Assembly (NCBI GenBank): GCA_050084515.1
Contig: CM114273.1
Location: 16,368,001-16,432,000 of the forward strand
Direction: 5' to 3'
Origin: Blasia pusilla
Taxonomy: Eukaryota; Marchantiophyta; Marchantiopsida; Blasiales
Length of the DNA stretch: 64,000 nucleotides
Shown in pieces: positions 23,542-36,563 of the stretch (positions are counted from its first letter, which is position 1; every line of letters starts with the position of its first letter). The notes below the pieces were generated by a model. It was not told the DNA's origin. It was given only the letters and a program-made list of their open reading frames with translations, and did no database searches. Both the position numbers and the translations under genes were made by a program.

Positions 23542-25635
23542 CATGTAAGACATGAATTCATTTAAATACTTCCATGAGTAGATTCACTTTGCTTTACTTG
23601 TCTAAGATGGAAATGCTTTTGATCTCAAACTTCTAAACCATTCACTCTCAAACTTGCGAGAGTTTATCATCTCTCATCGTCCTCGATTAATGTTGCTTGA
23701 AAATGCTCCTTGATCATTCCTTCTTAGATCATGAATTTTCTTACTAACCATGCTAATAATTTGAACTCCATCTAGTTTATCATACCCTAGAATCCACATA
23801 AAGGCTTATAATTTTATCAAAGATGATGACTTGTGCACATTGGTCAATGAACCAACACATATGACTTTTAGACATATCAATCAAAATATCATTCTAATGA
23901 ATAACATGAGTTATCTTAAGCTTGGGCATAATATATCAGTAAGTATAAGTTCCTTATTGTGAATGAGAAACTTGTAGAGATTCTACCCTTATGGCTTGGA
24001 AATAATAATTATTCCAAAATCTAGAGGATCCTCCCATTATATGAAATTATTACATGAAATTTCAATTCTCCATGAGAGGAGATAAATGGTGGATACTACA
24101 CTGGTCTCCAATATATTTGTTCTTTATTGACCATACTATGTACCAGGGACAAATTATGGATACAATAGGATGATTTATAACTAAATAGGGTCACCATCAA
24201 TAGCTACTTAAACTCTCTTTCTAGTATGTTATAATCAACAAATGCCTTCAATAAATACCTCCACTTCCTACTACATCACACCATAACTTCAATTTTTGAT
24301 ACTAGTTACGCTATAATGAACAAACATGCATGTAAATACCTCGAAGAATTTGGGATCATACGTATGACTATGATCATACTCTGCTCCTTTTAATATATTT
24401 GAGAGTTGCCAATGTTTAAAATATCTTGCACTTGAAGAGATTCTTTTCATTATGGCCCTTACAAGTTTTTTTTCTTTCCCATCTACCCTATCCATGTGTC
24501 CTCTACACACACCTTCGATAATTACTTTCTCACGCCCTTCTCAAAGGGCCGCACGTTGGTTCATGTGACTTCTCATCCTTGGCCTCATGCTGAAGGAGGA
24601 AGGCCAATGTAGCAAGATTGCAATTGGCAAAGCTTGAGCATGTATGTGAACATCTCACATCTCTAATTTTTACAGTTCTTGCAAGAATTCTTAAGAAAAT
24701 AATATCATCTTAATTTTATGTGGTTGACATGTTTTTCAGCATTGTGTGAATTTTTTCCAAATACAACTTTCACACATGCCTAAATTTGAACTTGGATTTT
24801 ACATGTTTTGAAGATATGAGTGCCCCGTAAGAGATGGGAACTTAGATTTAGGACACCTAACTCTTCAGGCAATTAAGAATGAGAATGCATAATGTCCACC
24901 ACACAGCCCTCGAGAACAATATGATAATGCACATACCAATTCAGAAATATTTTCGAAAGTTCTCATTCACACGAAAAAGAAGTATGGACGCAAATAAAAC
25001 TCAGTTTGTAAGTCTTCTTGTCTATAGCTATGGATAGTCGTGAATTGCTTGCTGGTTATGTACATAAGTGCTCACAAAACACAGCAATTGTTCAAACATG
25101 CTATATTACTGCCACAGTCTAGGTTTAAGAATCGGCATGCCTTTGCGACGCATCTGTTTGGCCCATCTGCATTTCGAACCTCATTAGCGAGACCTCTCCT
25201 CCAGCTGCAAGCTCTCGTCCCTCTTCTGAACACTCCAGTAAGAAGGTCAGCGGTGTGAATGCCATGGAACTTTCAGTTGGCTCACAGCATTCTATCAAAG
25301 ACCCTATGCTTGTCGCTCCAAGTCCCAGAGCCTTACCAGCTTCGACTTGCTTGGCACCTTCCTTAGTCGGCCCCGTTGGCACAGCCAGGAACTTTACTCA
25401 AGTCAATTCATCTCATCTTAACACCGACATTAGGATCTTTATGCAGAGGTCAACTGAACAGAGCTCGTACTAATCGAGCGCAGCCAAGTAATAGCCCACG
25501 GATCACAGAAATGTCAGGACCAAGATTACGGGAGGTGAAGAGTTGGCACCTTTCTGGTGAAGACTTTCGAGGTCAGATGGTTTCAGGTAGACAACGTTTG
25601 AGGAAATTGCTATCTTCAGGTGTAGCCGATCCAAG
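23542..25635. other. Intergenic DNA, 3' flank of BOR copy B
   Basis: No supportable gene. 25490-25635 is the continuation of the copy-A-like tail of BOR copy B beyond its stop codon, still alignable (DSNFLKR-like), so it is probably 3' UTR. The right end of the CACTA element should lie in or near this interval but was not recognised. Confidence 0.5.
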
Positions 25636-28600
25636 TCAAACGTTTGGGGAAAGCCGATGTTTGATCTCACCACGGCCTCTTGTCATCACATCATCCATGA
25701 CCTCCTCAGGATCATCGCTCATTTCGTGCATACTTGAAGCTGATCCGATACCTTGTGCTTCAGCTTCCTGTTTGAGTAGCTCCCGTTAGACACCCATTCA
25801 TAACTCTAAGGGATTCTATCACTCCAAAACTTACAACGTTCTGGTCCAAATATCAATTCCTATAGTGTCAATTTCAGTGTCGTAACCCTATATAGTAGCG
25901 ATCATGAACTCCAGTCCGTAATGCACGTCTCCATAGGAAGGACCAAAGACAAGCAAAATGGCAAACTTTGCAAAGCCCGAGTCACGAGGTTCAATGTGTA
26001 CGTACCCTCCCGGCCTTAGAGAAAGATTTTGGTGCTGACTCTTTGTATTCTATGGCATCTAACTGCTGCAAATGCTCAAACGCGAAAAGTTTTGGCAGCA
26101 GCATTTGTCGGATGGGAATCAATCCAATGATCAAAATAGGAAACCAAACTCCTGCCACTGGGGCAAACGTGATCCCAAAGCAGGCGATGAGCACGATCAG
26201 CTGCATAAGAGTGAATGTAACCGTGACCCTGAAGGGAACAGTTTCCATAAACGAGGCGTGTTCACTCTGTAGAACTCTGTTGACAATCAGGACAGATGAC
26301 ATTTAGTCGTGATTTGCTATCCTATTGCGAACTTTACTGAGAGAGAGTTTGTTTTCTCAGAAAGAAAGGCGCTTGGATTCTTTTGCCGTGTCATAGCAAC
26401 AACTGCTCTCCACAAAAAGTCTGGATCATGCGCGAGACCTACATTCGAAAAGGTAACATATCAGATGTACGTACTTATATCTCCGACTGGAAGTTGTCGA
26501 AAGAAGCTGGATCCGTTGCCAAAACTGATTGCCAGGCAAACTCTCAACTGCCATGAAGGCGAAGTAGCCCCAGAGAACAGAAGTGGGGATCTTTTGAATA
26601 AGAGGCATAGCCCCTACGCACGCTCCAACCAGCAGAGATTGCAGTAGGTTGCTTAGTCGCTGCTCTTGTACCTGGACAGGAAGTAGGTATTCCACACCTT
26701 TGTCGAACTGGTGGTTGCTGAGAGTAACTTCCTCATCAACTCCGGATAAGTCAATAATCTCCCCGGGAATACCCTTTGGAACGACGCCTTTGAAATCCTT
26801 TTCCCACTGGTCTGGATTGGGTTCCTGCAAAGCCTACACTGAGGGATCAAAACTGAGGGCTGAGATCAACAAGGTATCAAAAAGACAACTACAGCCGAAC
26901 ATTGGTGATCAGACTTCAGAGTTTAACCCCTCAACAATTACTCACCACTTTCGGTGCAGACTTAGCTGTAGGTAATTTGTTTTTCTTTTTCTCAAAAACG
27001 TGTTGCATGTTATTATAAACTTCCACCATTACGGCATCTTGCTGAATTTTCTCTTCTCCTGCAGCTGCCAATTTGTCACAAATTATCTGCAAATGGAGAA
27101 GAAAATAGGTTACTTGAAGGCACTGCAGAAAGCCGCTAAGGATCAGAAATGAAGAGAAAATGAGGCAAGGAAGATGTTCCCTTACAGTCCGTACGAATCG
27201 TACCTGGTGCCTGAGAGTTGCAAGACTTCTCGTATGCATAGGAGACTGCGGTATCACGCCATGAGAGGGTGGTATACCAAGTAGTCCAGTGAAGAGAACC
27301 TGCGTCGCAAAAAATATGTCTTAGAAATAATCGGGAATGCTGTTACTTCAGTCTGGAAGCTACTTTATTTTCCATTTACTAATGCACCTAACGAGTACAT
27401 GAAAAAATCCAGGGCTACAGACGCCGAAATTGAACTACTTTGTGACTTCGTAGATCGCATCAGATGTTATGAAATCGTCATGAAGATCAGCAGATGCTCT
27501 AACAGTTGACAAGGATTCCCCTCATTCGCCCGTACCGTCAAGCTCAAAAGGAACAAGTCATGATGATAGGCTGGCGGTTTGACTAGGTTGAACTCTTCCT
27601 GTTGGGCGAGCTGGGAAGAAACGGAATGATCGAAGTAGTAGAGAACGGTAATCATCAAAGCCGGTATGATGGCGATGACGATGTACACAGGAGGAACTTT
27701 GTGCATGTCCTGTTCCACCAATGACAAACCATGAGACAGTTCTTGGCATGCATGCATTCACCGGCGCAATTTGTCATATTTGTCCTTAAACCAAGATGAT
27801 ATAGGATGATGACAAAAGTAAATTCCCCACTTTTTGGGTCAGCCCGACGGCATAATATATGTGTACACGAGATAATGCTAGAGTGTATTTACCAGGACCA
27901 CCGACCAGTGATCTACTGAGCCCGACGCCCATGAAGTGGGGCTGGAAACTCGCCGTGGAATACCATCAGGAACAGATCCAACGGGTGCGTATGATATGCC
28001 AGTCCAAAGCAGCACTGCCAAAGGTACTCCATAGCCAGCGATTACGCTTCGCATCCAACCTTCCAAAGTACCACAGCTGATTCGATCAATTCGAACTCAA
28101 AGCCATATCACCTTGCGGTCTATCAAAGCAGACGAAGTCCATCAAAATCCACTGGGCTCGCATTAGATTGGGTTCAGGTGATGGTCATGCCAACGCAGGT
28201 TGAGTGATCCTCACCTGTTCCCCATGACCATGACCTTGCCCTCCGGGTAGATAGTGCTGTAGAGAGAACCCCGAAGAGCAAAATTAGTCCAAACATGCCA
28301 TTACCAAACCGCCATGCACGGTTGTACACCTCTTTACTCTCATCCTCTCCTTTGGGAACGTGGAACTCGCTCACCGCTCCCTGTATGAAAGGCAACAGTT
28401 GCATCAAAGGTCGAAAATCCGTTCGGTCTCATCAAGCATCCGACTCCCGCAGTATGTCGAACTCTGTCCTCGGAGTGAAGTGAGAAATACATAATCGCAC
28501 GATGCACATGGCACGTAGAAAACAAGACAGTCGTGGAACGTGTGATCCAAAGCTCGGAAGAACCCTGCTAAATTACTGACCTTAACGGCTTGCTCCACAA

Positions 28601-30049
28601 AGAGTAGTGCAATTAGCAATCCAAAAAGCTCTCCAACTATGCGAGTAAATTTACTGATCAAGGTGCAGGCCCCAAACACCGCCAGGAGCATCAAGAACAA
28701 TGCAGACCAAACACAAACCCTTCGCAAACACAACGCGGCGAGCATCAGCGATCCTTCGCAATAATCGAAACAGTCGAATTACGAGAATATAAACATCGCC
28801 ATTTCTGACTGTAACGAGACTTCGTCTATTAGAATAGAGTGGAGTTGCTGTGGTACATCCGCAAGCACTACGACACGATTCGTTAGATTATACATACATT
28901 CGCCTGTCTGCTAAAATATACAAGTCTGAGACGTGGATTATGCGTTGCTATACACTTACCACGCTGTCCAGGCCAAGAATAGTCCTTGCATGCTACCCTT
29001 AGTCTTGACATAGTTGTGCATGAAAGAGAACATCAGGGCTGTTGGTTCGGAAACTCCCACGATCATCAAGGGCTGGCCTCCGAATAAAGAGTGCAGTATT
29101 CCACATAAAGCTGTGGAAATCAGGGCCTGACCTGCATTGATGGCCCCGTCTACGCCAGGGGACACAGATTATTAATCTCAGGCTCAGACTCTACGAAAGC
29201 GTCAGACATGATAACAGATCAAAACTTTGGGTGGGAAACGGGATCAAACTTAACGCAGAGGTAAAAAGTTGATCCGCATGAAATTCGTGAAGTACCTGTC
29301 TGTCTCCTTAGCTGCTCTCCAAATGCGATTACTGGTAATGCAGAAGCGAAAAACATGTAGGTAGTCGGAACAAAGATCCTGCCGCAGAGGCGAAACAAGA
29401 AAAATATGTGAGGTATAAAGAATGAATCAAGGCTGATAAATGACAGACCGGTTCACTTCTCAGCGAAGAGAGATCTCTTTCAGTTTCGGTTCCAGAGTAT
29501 CTGCCCAATTCAGCTACCAGTAAATCATATTTTCCTAACTGCGTTGCGGAAAAAAATCCACAAAAGAAATAAACTTGAAGACGTTCCATGGGTAACCGGT
29601 AGAGGACAAAAGGGTCTAACTGTTTCCAGCGATCGATTCGTACTGTTTCTTGACTTCGGAAGTAATCTACTCCCGTTCAGTGACAGACTCCCATTCGGAA
29701 ACTTTAAGGTCATATCAAAACTTGACTCGAATGGCAATTGACTGGATTGTATTGCACTCATGAGCAGCAGGCCGTACAAGGTTGGGGTTTCAAGAAAGAC
29801 TACTCCTTCGTAACTCCCCCATTTGCCCGGAATGAACCACTTTATTACCCAAGTCATCGATCTTCTGTTATACGTGTATTTTTCTCGCTAAGAACGAGGC
29901 AGAAGAAGAGCTGAAATATCCCGAGAAGAAGGGATTCAGAAACTGAACTTGTAGCCAGAAGCGAAGCCCCTTGTCCAGTCGTCCTTGAGGTGCGGGAGGC
30001 GTTTCCTAATGTCGTCCAAAATCCCACGGAAAGGAGTGTGCTGCCCCAT
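25636..30049 (-). CDS. BOR-type boron (borate) transporter, copy B; complete
   Basis: Second member of the inverted BOR pair, complete. Exons in transcript order: 30049-29949 ([21 protein letters not shown], the cytosolic N-terminal helix region), 29378-29296, 29149-28960, 28719-28581, 28380-28215, 28059-27893, 27709-27536, 27299-27204, 27086-26946, 26824-26475, 26276-26006, 25767-25636. The lengths sum to 2010 nt, giving 669 aa with no frame break. Introns sit at the same codon positions as in copy A, and seven of the nine internal exons present in both are identical in length. The conserved segments [47 protein letters not shown] and [13 protein letters not shown] are intact. Two differences stand out. 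The loop exon (26824-26475) is 27 nt shorter than in A. The C-terminal tail ends at a TGA shortly after the EIKHR motif, where copy A keeps TCA and reads on. It is presumably a functional borate transporter; the tail difference could alter trafficking or turnover (inference). Confidence 0.96.
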
Positions 30050-33000
30050 CTTGTGATAAGAAACTGTGCCCTCTACGTCTTCGAAGTGCGCTCCAAATTA
30101 CAAGGTTCTTTCACCAGCAACGCACAAGCGGCATAGTGTTTGAAATACGTCTCCTTCTCTTATGGATATGTCCTCATCTTAAAGGGCCCATGCATGCGAA
30201 TGGCACCACCTGAAAGTGGCTCAGAAGTAGGTGTGTATGACAGTGAAGCCTTCAAAGCTCGAGCGTCACGATCACTCATAAAGCGGAAAATAATCTGTTG
30301 GTGGCAAACATCTTGGTAGAGTAGGCCCAATCGCAAGCGAACTCCACAATCCTCAATGGCACTAGCCTCCGCACCACAAACAGCAGATTCCAGATTGTAG
30401 TTCCAGAACCTTCAGAGGCTTTGTACGCTCTCGAGATCTTCTTGTATCGCACGTATGAAAAACATAGTAGGATGGTTTCGGGAAGCTAGTTCTTGGTGAT
30501 GTGAATCTTGCTCACTCAATAGCAGCATCCAATTTTGTTTTATATTTGAATTTGAATTTGACACTACCTGAGTCTTGCTAAATAGCAAGCTCTGACTCGT
30601 GTGATATCATCCGAGTCAAAAACTAATCACTTCATTAGCTTTTGCAGCCGTCGAATTCCTGCACAGTTCCGAAATTACATTGGCATATTTATCATGGTGC
30701 TCTTCTTACTATATATCATTATTGTCATTCTACCGCAGAAAGGAAGTCTTTCGGAATATCAATTTGAACAGAGAACGTAAAATCCCGTGAAATCCCTGAA
30801 ATTTTTCGGGATATGTACCGGATCGTAGATCATGTGTTTTCAGAATAGGCATTCTCACCTGTCTCATGACACTGTTCGCACTGTTTTGTTTTAAAAAAAA
30901 CCATGCGAACAGGAAATTCCCCCGACCCGCCTTCCTCTCCCTTCAACTCAATTGTCCTCTCGACGACGTCCATCGCTCCACTGTGTTATTCCGTCCTCGA
31001 GAACCAGCACAGAGACTGTCTACCGACCTCCTTCCTCCTCGAGCGACGCAATCGCGGGCTTTCAGCGTCCGAATACAACGCCCCATATCGTGGGCCGGGT
31101 AGTCTCGCTTCAGCGTCCCGACGCCAGGGCCCGCCATATTACCATACCTTCAGCGTCCCGACGCCAGGGCCCGCTATATTGCCATACCCTGATCCATTTA
31201 GGGCGCTGGATATCCCACCCCTTACCCAAAAATTATGAATCATCTTTGATTGGAGAACGTCTTTTTTATTTTTTTATTTTAAAAAACTTCAATAACTTGT
31301 GTCAATTTTAAAATTAATCAAGATTATGGTCATTTAAGGTAATGATGGACAATTCAATTTATCCATCATAGTACAAGCATAATACATTTACTTACTAGAT
31401 GCTAGTAGAAAGATATCTTTAAAGCATAATCTATTTACCTACTAAATCCTAATAAAAAGATATCCTTAAAGTTACAAAACAAGAATAAAAGTCAAAATAT
31501 TAAAAAATAAAGCTTCAAGTGGTATCGAAGCACTATTTATGATCCACACCATGCATGCAATGCAATCATTTTAGTTCTTGCTAAATTTAGAAATTTGGTT
31601 TTTAGTTCACTCCATTAGTCTCCATCCCATTTCATTATATTATTATATTTATTATATTATTATATTTCTAATGCCCAAATATAGTTTTATTGCTTGAGTA
31701 GGCAATATATGTAATCAAGGGTTGATGATGAGTAATTTGAATTACCCATCTTTACCTGGTGCCCCTTAGTGTCTCAAAACAAACTTCTAACATGATTTAC
31801 CTCAAGATTGGTTCTAAATTATCAAATACATATGTCAAAATGTGATTGGTTGAAATGAAGGGTAGTATTCTATGAACTACATCTCCATTAGTGGATGTCA
31901 CTTGTAAATATGAGTTTGCTCTAAATTAATTAAATTTGGCTAATACTAATAAGGTAAGAAAACATGAAGTTATCCTTGCAAGTAGATGGAATATGGATGT
32001 CCTAGAAGATGTTTGTTGTTGAGAGACATGTCTACAATAATAATATAAATATATTTTTTACTTATATTACATACATCATAATATAGGTGTAATTTGACAA
32101 GTTTATTGTGCAAAAACCATCTTGTCCCATAATAGAAAGGTCAGTGTTCGAGCAGGCAAGGGCTACCGGCATAGAATAAGGGTGAGGTCTGCAAATACAA
32201 AGGACAAGGCCATGACTTTTCTTCCAAGGTAGGTCCAATTAATTAGACTTGATAACATCCATGTAACTAATGTAAAGAGATTCCAATATGTCAATGCTCC
32301 AATAAAGACTCATTTTGAGTACATATGATGTAAAATGTATTATAATATAATGTAACCATAAGAGGAAATTTTTTATAGAAAGGAGAATTTTACGGGTTAG
32401 AAATTAATTAATCAATATCTAGCATTTTTACCACCAAGCAAATTGAAGAAATCGAAAACACAATCGAAATGAACACGAAGGCAAGATAATAATTAGGCCT
32501 TTGCCATGAAGGTTTACTTAGGGAGATGGTTTAGGAACCAAATTCAACCACTGACTTTGGCTCACACGCCCAAAGCTCTTGTTCAACAACAAAGATGTGC
32601 TAGAAACAAAAAATTCCTTATCTTGGCAAGATTTCTTTCATGACTTTTCATGATGATTTCAATGCTCTTTTTGGTTTCCTAGATTCTTCTATCATTTCCT
32701 TTCCAACAAGTGATTCCACTCATGAGATCGATCTAGAAAGTGGTGAATTTACGCACCATCTTAAGTGCTTACGGATGGCATAGTAGAAACATTTTTCTTA
32801 TATCCAATATATATGTGATTGGAACATTTAATAGTTCCATGTATATTATACCTTAAAGAATACCCGTTATGTATCGTAGGGAAAAAGACGAAAGGTATGT
32901 TTTCTATGAGGTAGTTGGATGGTCACTTTTTACATTTGGACTCTTTTCACCGATCGAAGAAAAAGGCTTTTCCTCGAGAGGTTTTATGACAGTTTTGATT

Positions 33001-33600
33001 GACTAGTGGTATATAAGTTCTTCTGTATAAGTGTTTCTTACAATCGATATACACTGCGCGGATACACATTATAATCTTAGAAAAAAAAATTCATTAAGTT
33101 AGATTGGAAATTCCTGGGTTTTTAGTTTGCCATATAAATAGGTTTTCAGATTTCAACGTAGAAATACTGTTGGGATGATAGGAATCCATCTCACTAGCCG
33201 CCATGCTATTTAGCATCCACTTTTTATTTCTATTTTTAGTATATGCTCAAGCTGTTTGCAAAGAATTGTAACTTTTTTTAGTAATGTAGTTTGAGGATAA
33301 GAGGGGGGGGCTTGTGGAGGAGGAGGACTATGGAGGAAGACTATGGCGGACGTTTAGAATTTTGTTTGTAACTATTTTCATGGTGATCCAATCTTTTCAA
33401 TTTAAGGCCCAATGTGTTTATCTTCTCAAGCTTGAACTTTGGGTTCTTCTTTTTTCCACTTAAGATTGAGATTTCCAAAGTTCTTGGGATCTTTGGACCT
33501 CCTTCTCTCCTAAATGTACTCATAGATTCCTATATGCAATTTCAAACATAGCGCTCTCCTTATAGAGTGATACCATCTTACCATCGGTTTAACCGATTCC
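30050..33600. other. Upstream flank of BOR copy B and AT-rich intergenic DNA
   Basis: The first several hundred bases should hold the promoter and 5' UTR of copy B; no single element is convincing. 30900-31200 is a small GC-rich patch with a 40-bp tandem repeat. 31.3-33.5 kb is AT-rich with no recognisable coding; a G run at 33302-33308 after TTTGAGGATAAGA resembles a retroelement purine tract but nothing else supports it. Confidence 0.5.
31109..31188. repeat. 40-bp tandem duplication
   Basis: Two adjacent units starting TTCAGCGTCCCGACGCCAGG differ at two positions. A weaker third copy of the start (TTTCAGCGTCCGAA) lies about 50 bases upstream. Confidence 0.9.
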
Positions 33601-34175
33601 TCTTGCTTTTCTGGATCTTTTGATACGGGCTGGGCCCAACATTACGAACTCATTCCCTCATAGCGGTCATTGGTGGGTGCCTCACTTCCTCCCCCACATC
33701 CTCTTTTTTGGTGTTTCCAATTTCTTTCATAACTTTCTTCTCGAATGTCGGTTTTGGGCGTGTATGGGCTTGTTTTGATCGTCTTGACGAGCTCGTTCTT
33801 TTGATATCAAGTAGGTTTTCTACTTTTTATTCCTTCTTTGTAGGCGCCTATTTTTGTGTACGAGTTTTTTTTAGGTCAATTCCTCCCAAAAGTCTTCCTT
33901 GCTCTTTCAACTCCTTACCTTATTGTTTCGCCCCTACATACGTTTAGAACATTAGAAATTCATATTCTTGAGCCACCTCTTCCGATACCATATCCATCAC
34001 TTTTCCTTTTCAATTACTTTTTATATTTTTCTTATAGTAACTTTCAATCATAAATTCGGTATTGCCTAATCTTCATCTCTCCACTACTTTTGCTTTGCTC
34101 ATTATCCTCATGCTTTCTCCAAACCACGTTCCGTATGTCTTTTCTTATCTTCGAGACTTGCCTACCTTTACTTCT

Positions 34176-34700
34176 ATGTCATCAGAGATGGAGTTGGATT
34201 CATCTGCATCTACTCGCTTATCTGGTTTTACACGCCCTCCTACTGGTAGTAACCTCTCCCCTGGTTCACCTCCTCATCGTCGATCTCGCCATTTTCCTCC
34301 AGATGCTAATACACCCATTACATTCGCTACATTTCTTCCGGATTCTCCTCTTCTCCCTTCTTCGCCTTGTCCTATTGAGCCTAATCCTAATCCATTATTA
34401 CCAAATCCTTCTACTTTGCCATCCCCACATATCTCATCTATGCCCTTGCCCTTGCTTCCAACTCCCATCTATTCTACCCGAATCTCCCCCCTCCTCCTCC
34501 TCCTCCTTCCCCAACCTATTTACCCCCTCATCGTCGGCCATCACCACCTCTTGCACCTCCCACCTCCTCTCCTTGTAACCCTTCTACTTCTCCATTTGTA
34601 CCAAAGGTTCGTTGCATACCTTGTGGTAAGGACTTTGCTCCTAATGGGATCAAAAGACATCAGCGATACTGTCGATCCATGCATGGGCCTTCAATCCCTA
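34176..34700 (+). pseudogene. LINE ORF, N-terminal Pro-rich region and zinc finger
   Basis: ATG at 34176 opens a Ser/Pro-rich stretch (TRLSGFTRPPTGSNLSPGSP) that runs to about 34440. The reading then moves by an indel into the frame carrying CIPCGKDFAPNGIKRHQRYC (34613-34672), a C-x2-C-x11-H-x3-C finger. R2-group proteins use such fingers to bind their DNA target. The exact shift point lies between 34440 and 34500. Confidence 0.75.
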
Positions 34701-36563
34701 ACCCGATACCAACTCCTACTGCACTCCCCACAACAACTGCTTGGACGTGGTTAAGCCAAATTGATGTCCTTCGCTCTTTCCATCCAGGTCTTCCTCGTCC
34801 TAGACTCTACACTCGCATTCCTATTGCTCTTCGCCCCATCACCCAACAAGCTTTGCTATTCCCATTAGAAAGGTTAGCGCGTGACCCCACAGATATAAAT
34901 GCTTGGTATCTCCTATTACTCTTCCCGCAATGGGTTTTAGTCCTCCCTCCAAGGGGGGGTGCAATGGGTCATCGTGAAACCTCCACACGTATTCAACGCT
35001 TTATGTCAGGGGATTGGGAGAATCTTCAGAATGAGCATGTACTTCGAGTTGAGGCCTTAGCTGCGGCTCATGCCACTCAACATGCCAATCATGGGAGGCC
35101 TTCAATACAACAACGCCTTCGACGAAGTCTACTATTGGGGCAGGTTGGTGAGTTTTCACGTGCAGCTCGAGCATTGGGTCCTCTTTCTCCGGCGGTTCCA
35201 AGTGCGGAAACAGTGGCTCTCTTAGAAGCTCTTCATCCTCCTTCAAGTGGCGATGCTCCATCTTTTGTGGAAGACTATACAACAGACCTTGACTTGGAGC
35301 TTGACTTGGAGGTTTTCACTAGGCTTTTCTGCATACTCCTCGCTTATCAGCAAGCGGGCTATCGGGATGGTTTTTGAGCATCTCCGCGATTGCTTTATCC
35401 CAGCAGATTCAGCAAGTGGCTTTGTCTCTCTATATAAGGTGTGTGCACATATGGCGGCAGGTCGTCTCCCATTCTCTATCTCTAGGCTCTTAGGGGCTTG
35501 TCGTTTGTTGGCTATGGATAAGCCTCCTTCAGTGTCGCCCTTTGGCTATTGGAGAGGTTTTATACCGCTTGGTGGTCGATCCCTATGCTTGCAATTTCGT
35601 CCTCACTTTAGTGCCCACTTATTTCTTCATCAATTTGGAGTGGCAACTCCTGGAGGTTGTGAGGCTGTGGTGCATGGGATTCGCTCCACTCTTGATATTC
35701 ATCCAGATTGGGTAGCAATTCAAGTCGATGTGGCTAACGCATTCAATTCAGTTTCTCGTGGGGCCATCTTTGAGGAATTACATTATGCAGGAGGACAACT
35801 CGCGAGCCTCATTCCATTTGTTCGCTCCTTCTATGCCTATGATACGCCCATTATCTATTCCCATCATGCTACTTCTGGGGAATATAGTATTCTCCAATCG
35901 GCTTGTGGCACACGTCAAGGTGATCCCATGGGAGGCCAACTCTTTGCCATTGCCCATTTTCGTGCCCTTCGAACATCAGCGCAAGCCTTTCCATCTTGTC
36001 TTTTCCCTTCTATTACTGATGACACTCACATTTTAGGTCCTCCTTCTGAAGTGGTTCCTGCTTATACCCATTTCGTGGAGCAACTCTCTTTCTTAAACCT
36101 TAAAGTCCAACCTAGTAAATGTGGAGTGTGGTCTCCTTCATGCCTTCCCTCAACATTCACCCCACCTACTCCTGATTTTCCCATTTACATTGAAGGGGTT
36201 AGAGTTCTTGGGGTCCCAATTGGCTTCATTGACTATGTCTCAAAGTTCTTGGATGAGGCCCTTTTGAAAGACGTGGAATGGCTTCATTTATTACCTCATC
36301 TTGGGGATCCCCAAGTGGCTTATGGGATTCTCTCCCAATGTTTTCTTCCACATCCTTCCTACCTTCTTCGCACTTGTCCTCCCACTTCAAGCTTCTTACA
36401 TCGGCTGGCCTCTTTTGATGCTTCTATCTTGGCAACTTTTGGTCAACTTCTTGGCCTGAATACCTTTGAGGGAGAGGATGGTGTCTTTGCTTCACGACAA
36501 GCTATCTTGCCTATTTCTTTTGGAGGGGTGGGACTATCCTCCATGACCACATCTGCCCCATGA
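34679..36563 (+). pseudogene. LINE ORF, linker and reverse transcriptase domain
   Basis: The frame with the zinc finger continues to 35377 with helical linker sequence, then shifts near 35320-35340 to the frame running to 36563. RT landmarks: MVFEHLRDCF, the KPPSVSPFGYWRGFIPLGGR finger region, QVDVANAFNSVSRG (motif A, Asp at 35727), ACGTRQGDPMGGQLFAIAHF (motif B), then SITDDTH (motif C, 36009-36029) and VQPSKCGVWSP. Motif C has Ile where Y or F is normal, with both Asp kept. The thumb continues to GGVGLSSMTTSAP. Confidence 0.85.

Noticed and set aside
29525-29857. 110-codon minus-strand open frame between BOR copy B exons 1 and 2
   Set aside because: It lies in intron 1; exons 1 and 2 join in phase across it, and it has no BOR similarity.
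31500-31540. TGGTATCGAAGC as a possible retroelement primer-binding site
   Set aside because: No LTR-like repeat precedes it and no gag sequence follows.
34274-34468. Minus-strand Gly-rich open frame
   Set aside because: Shadow of the Pro/Ser-rich N-terminus of the LINE protein.
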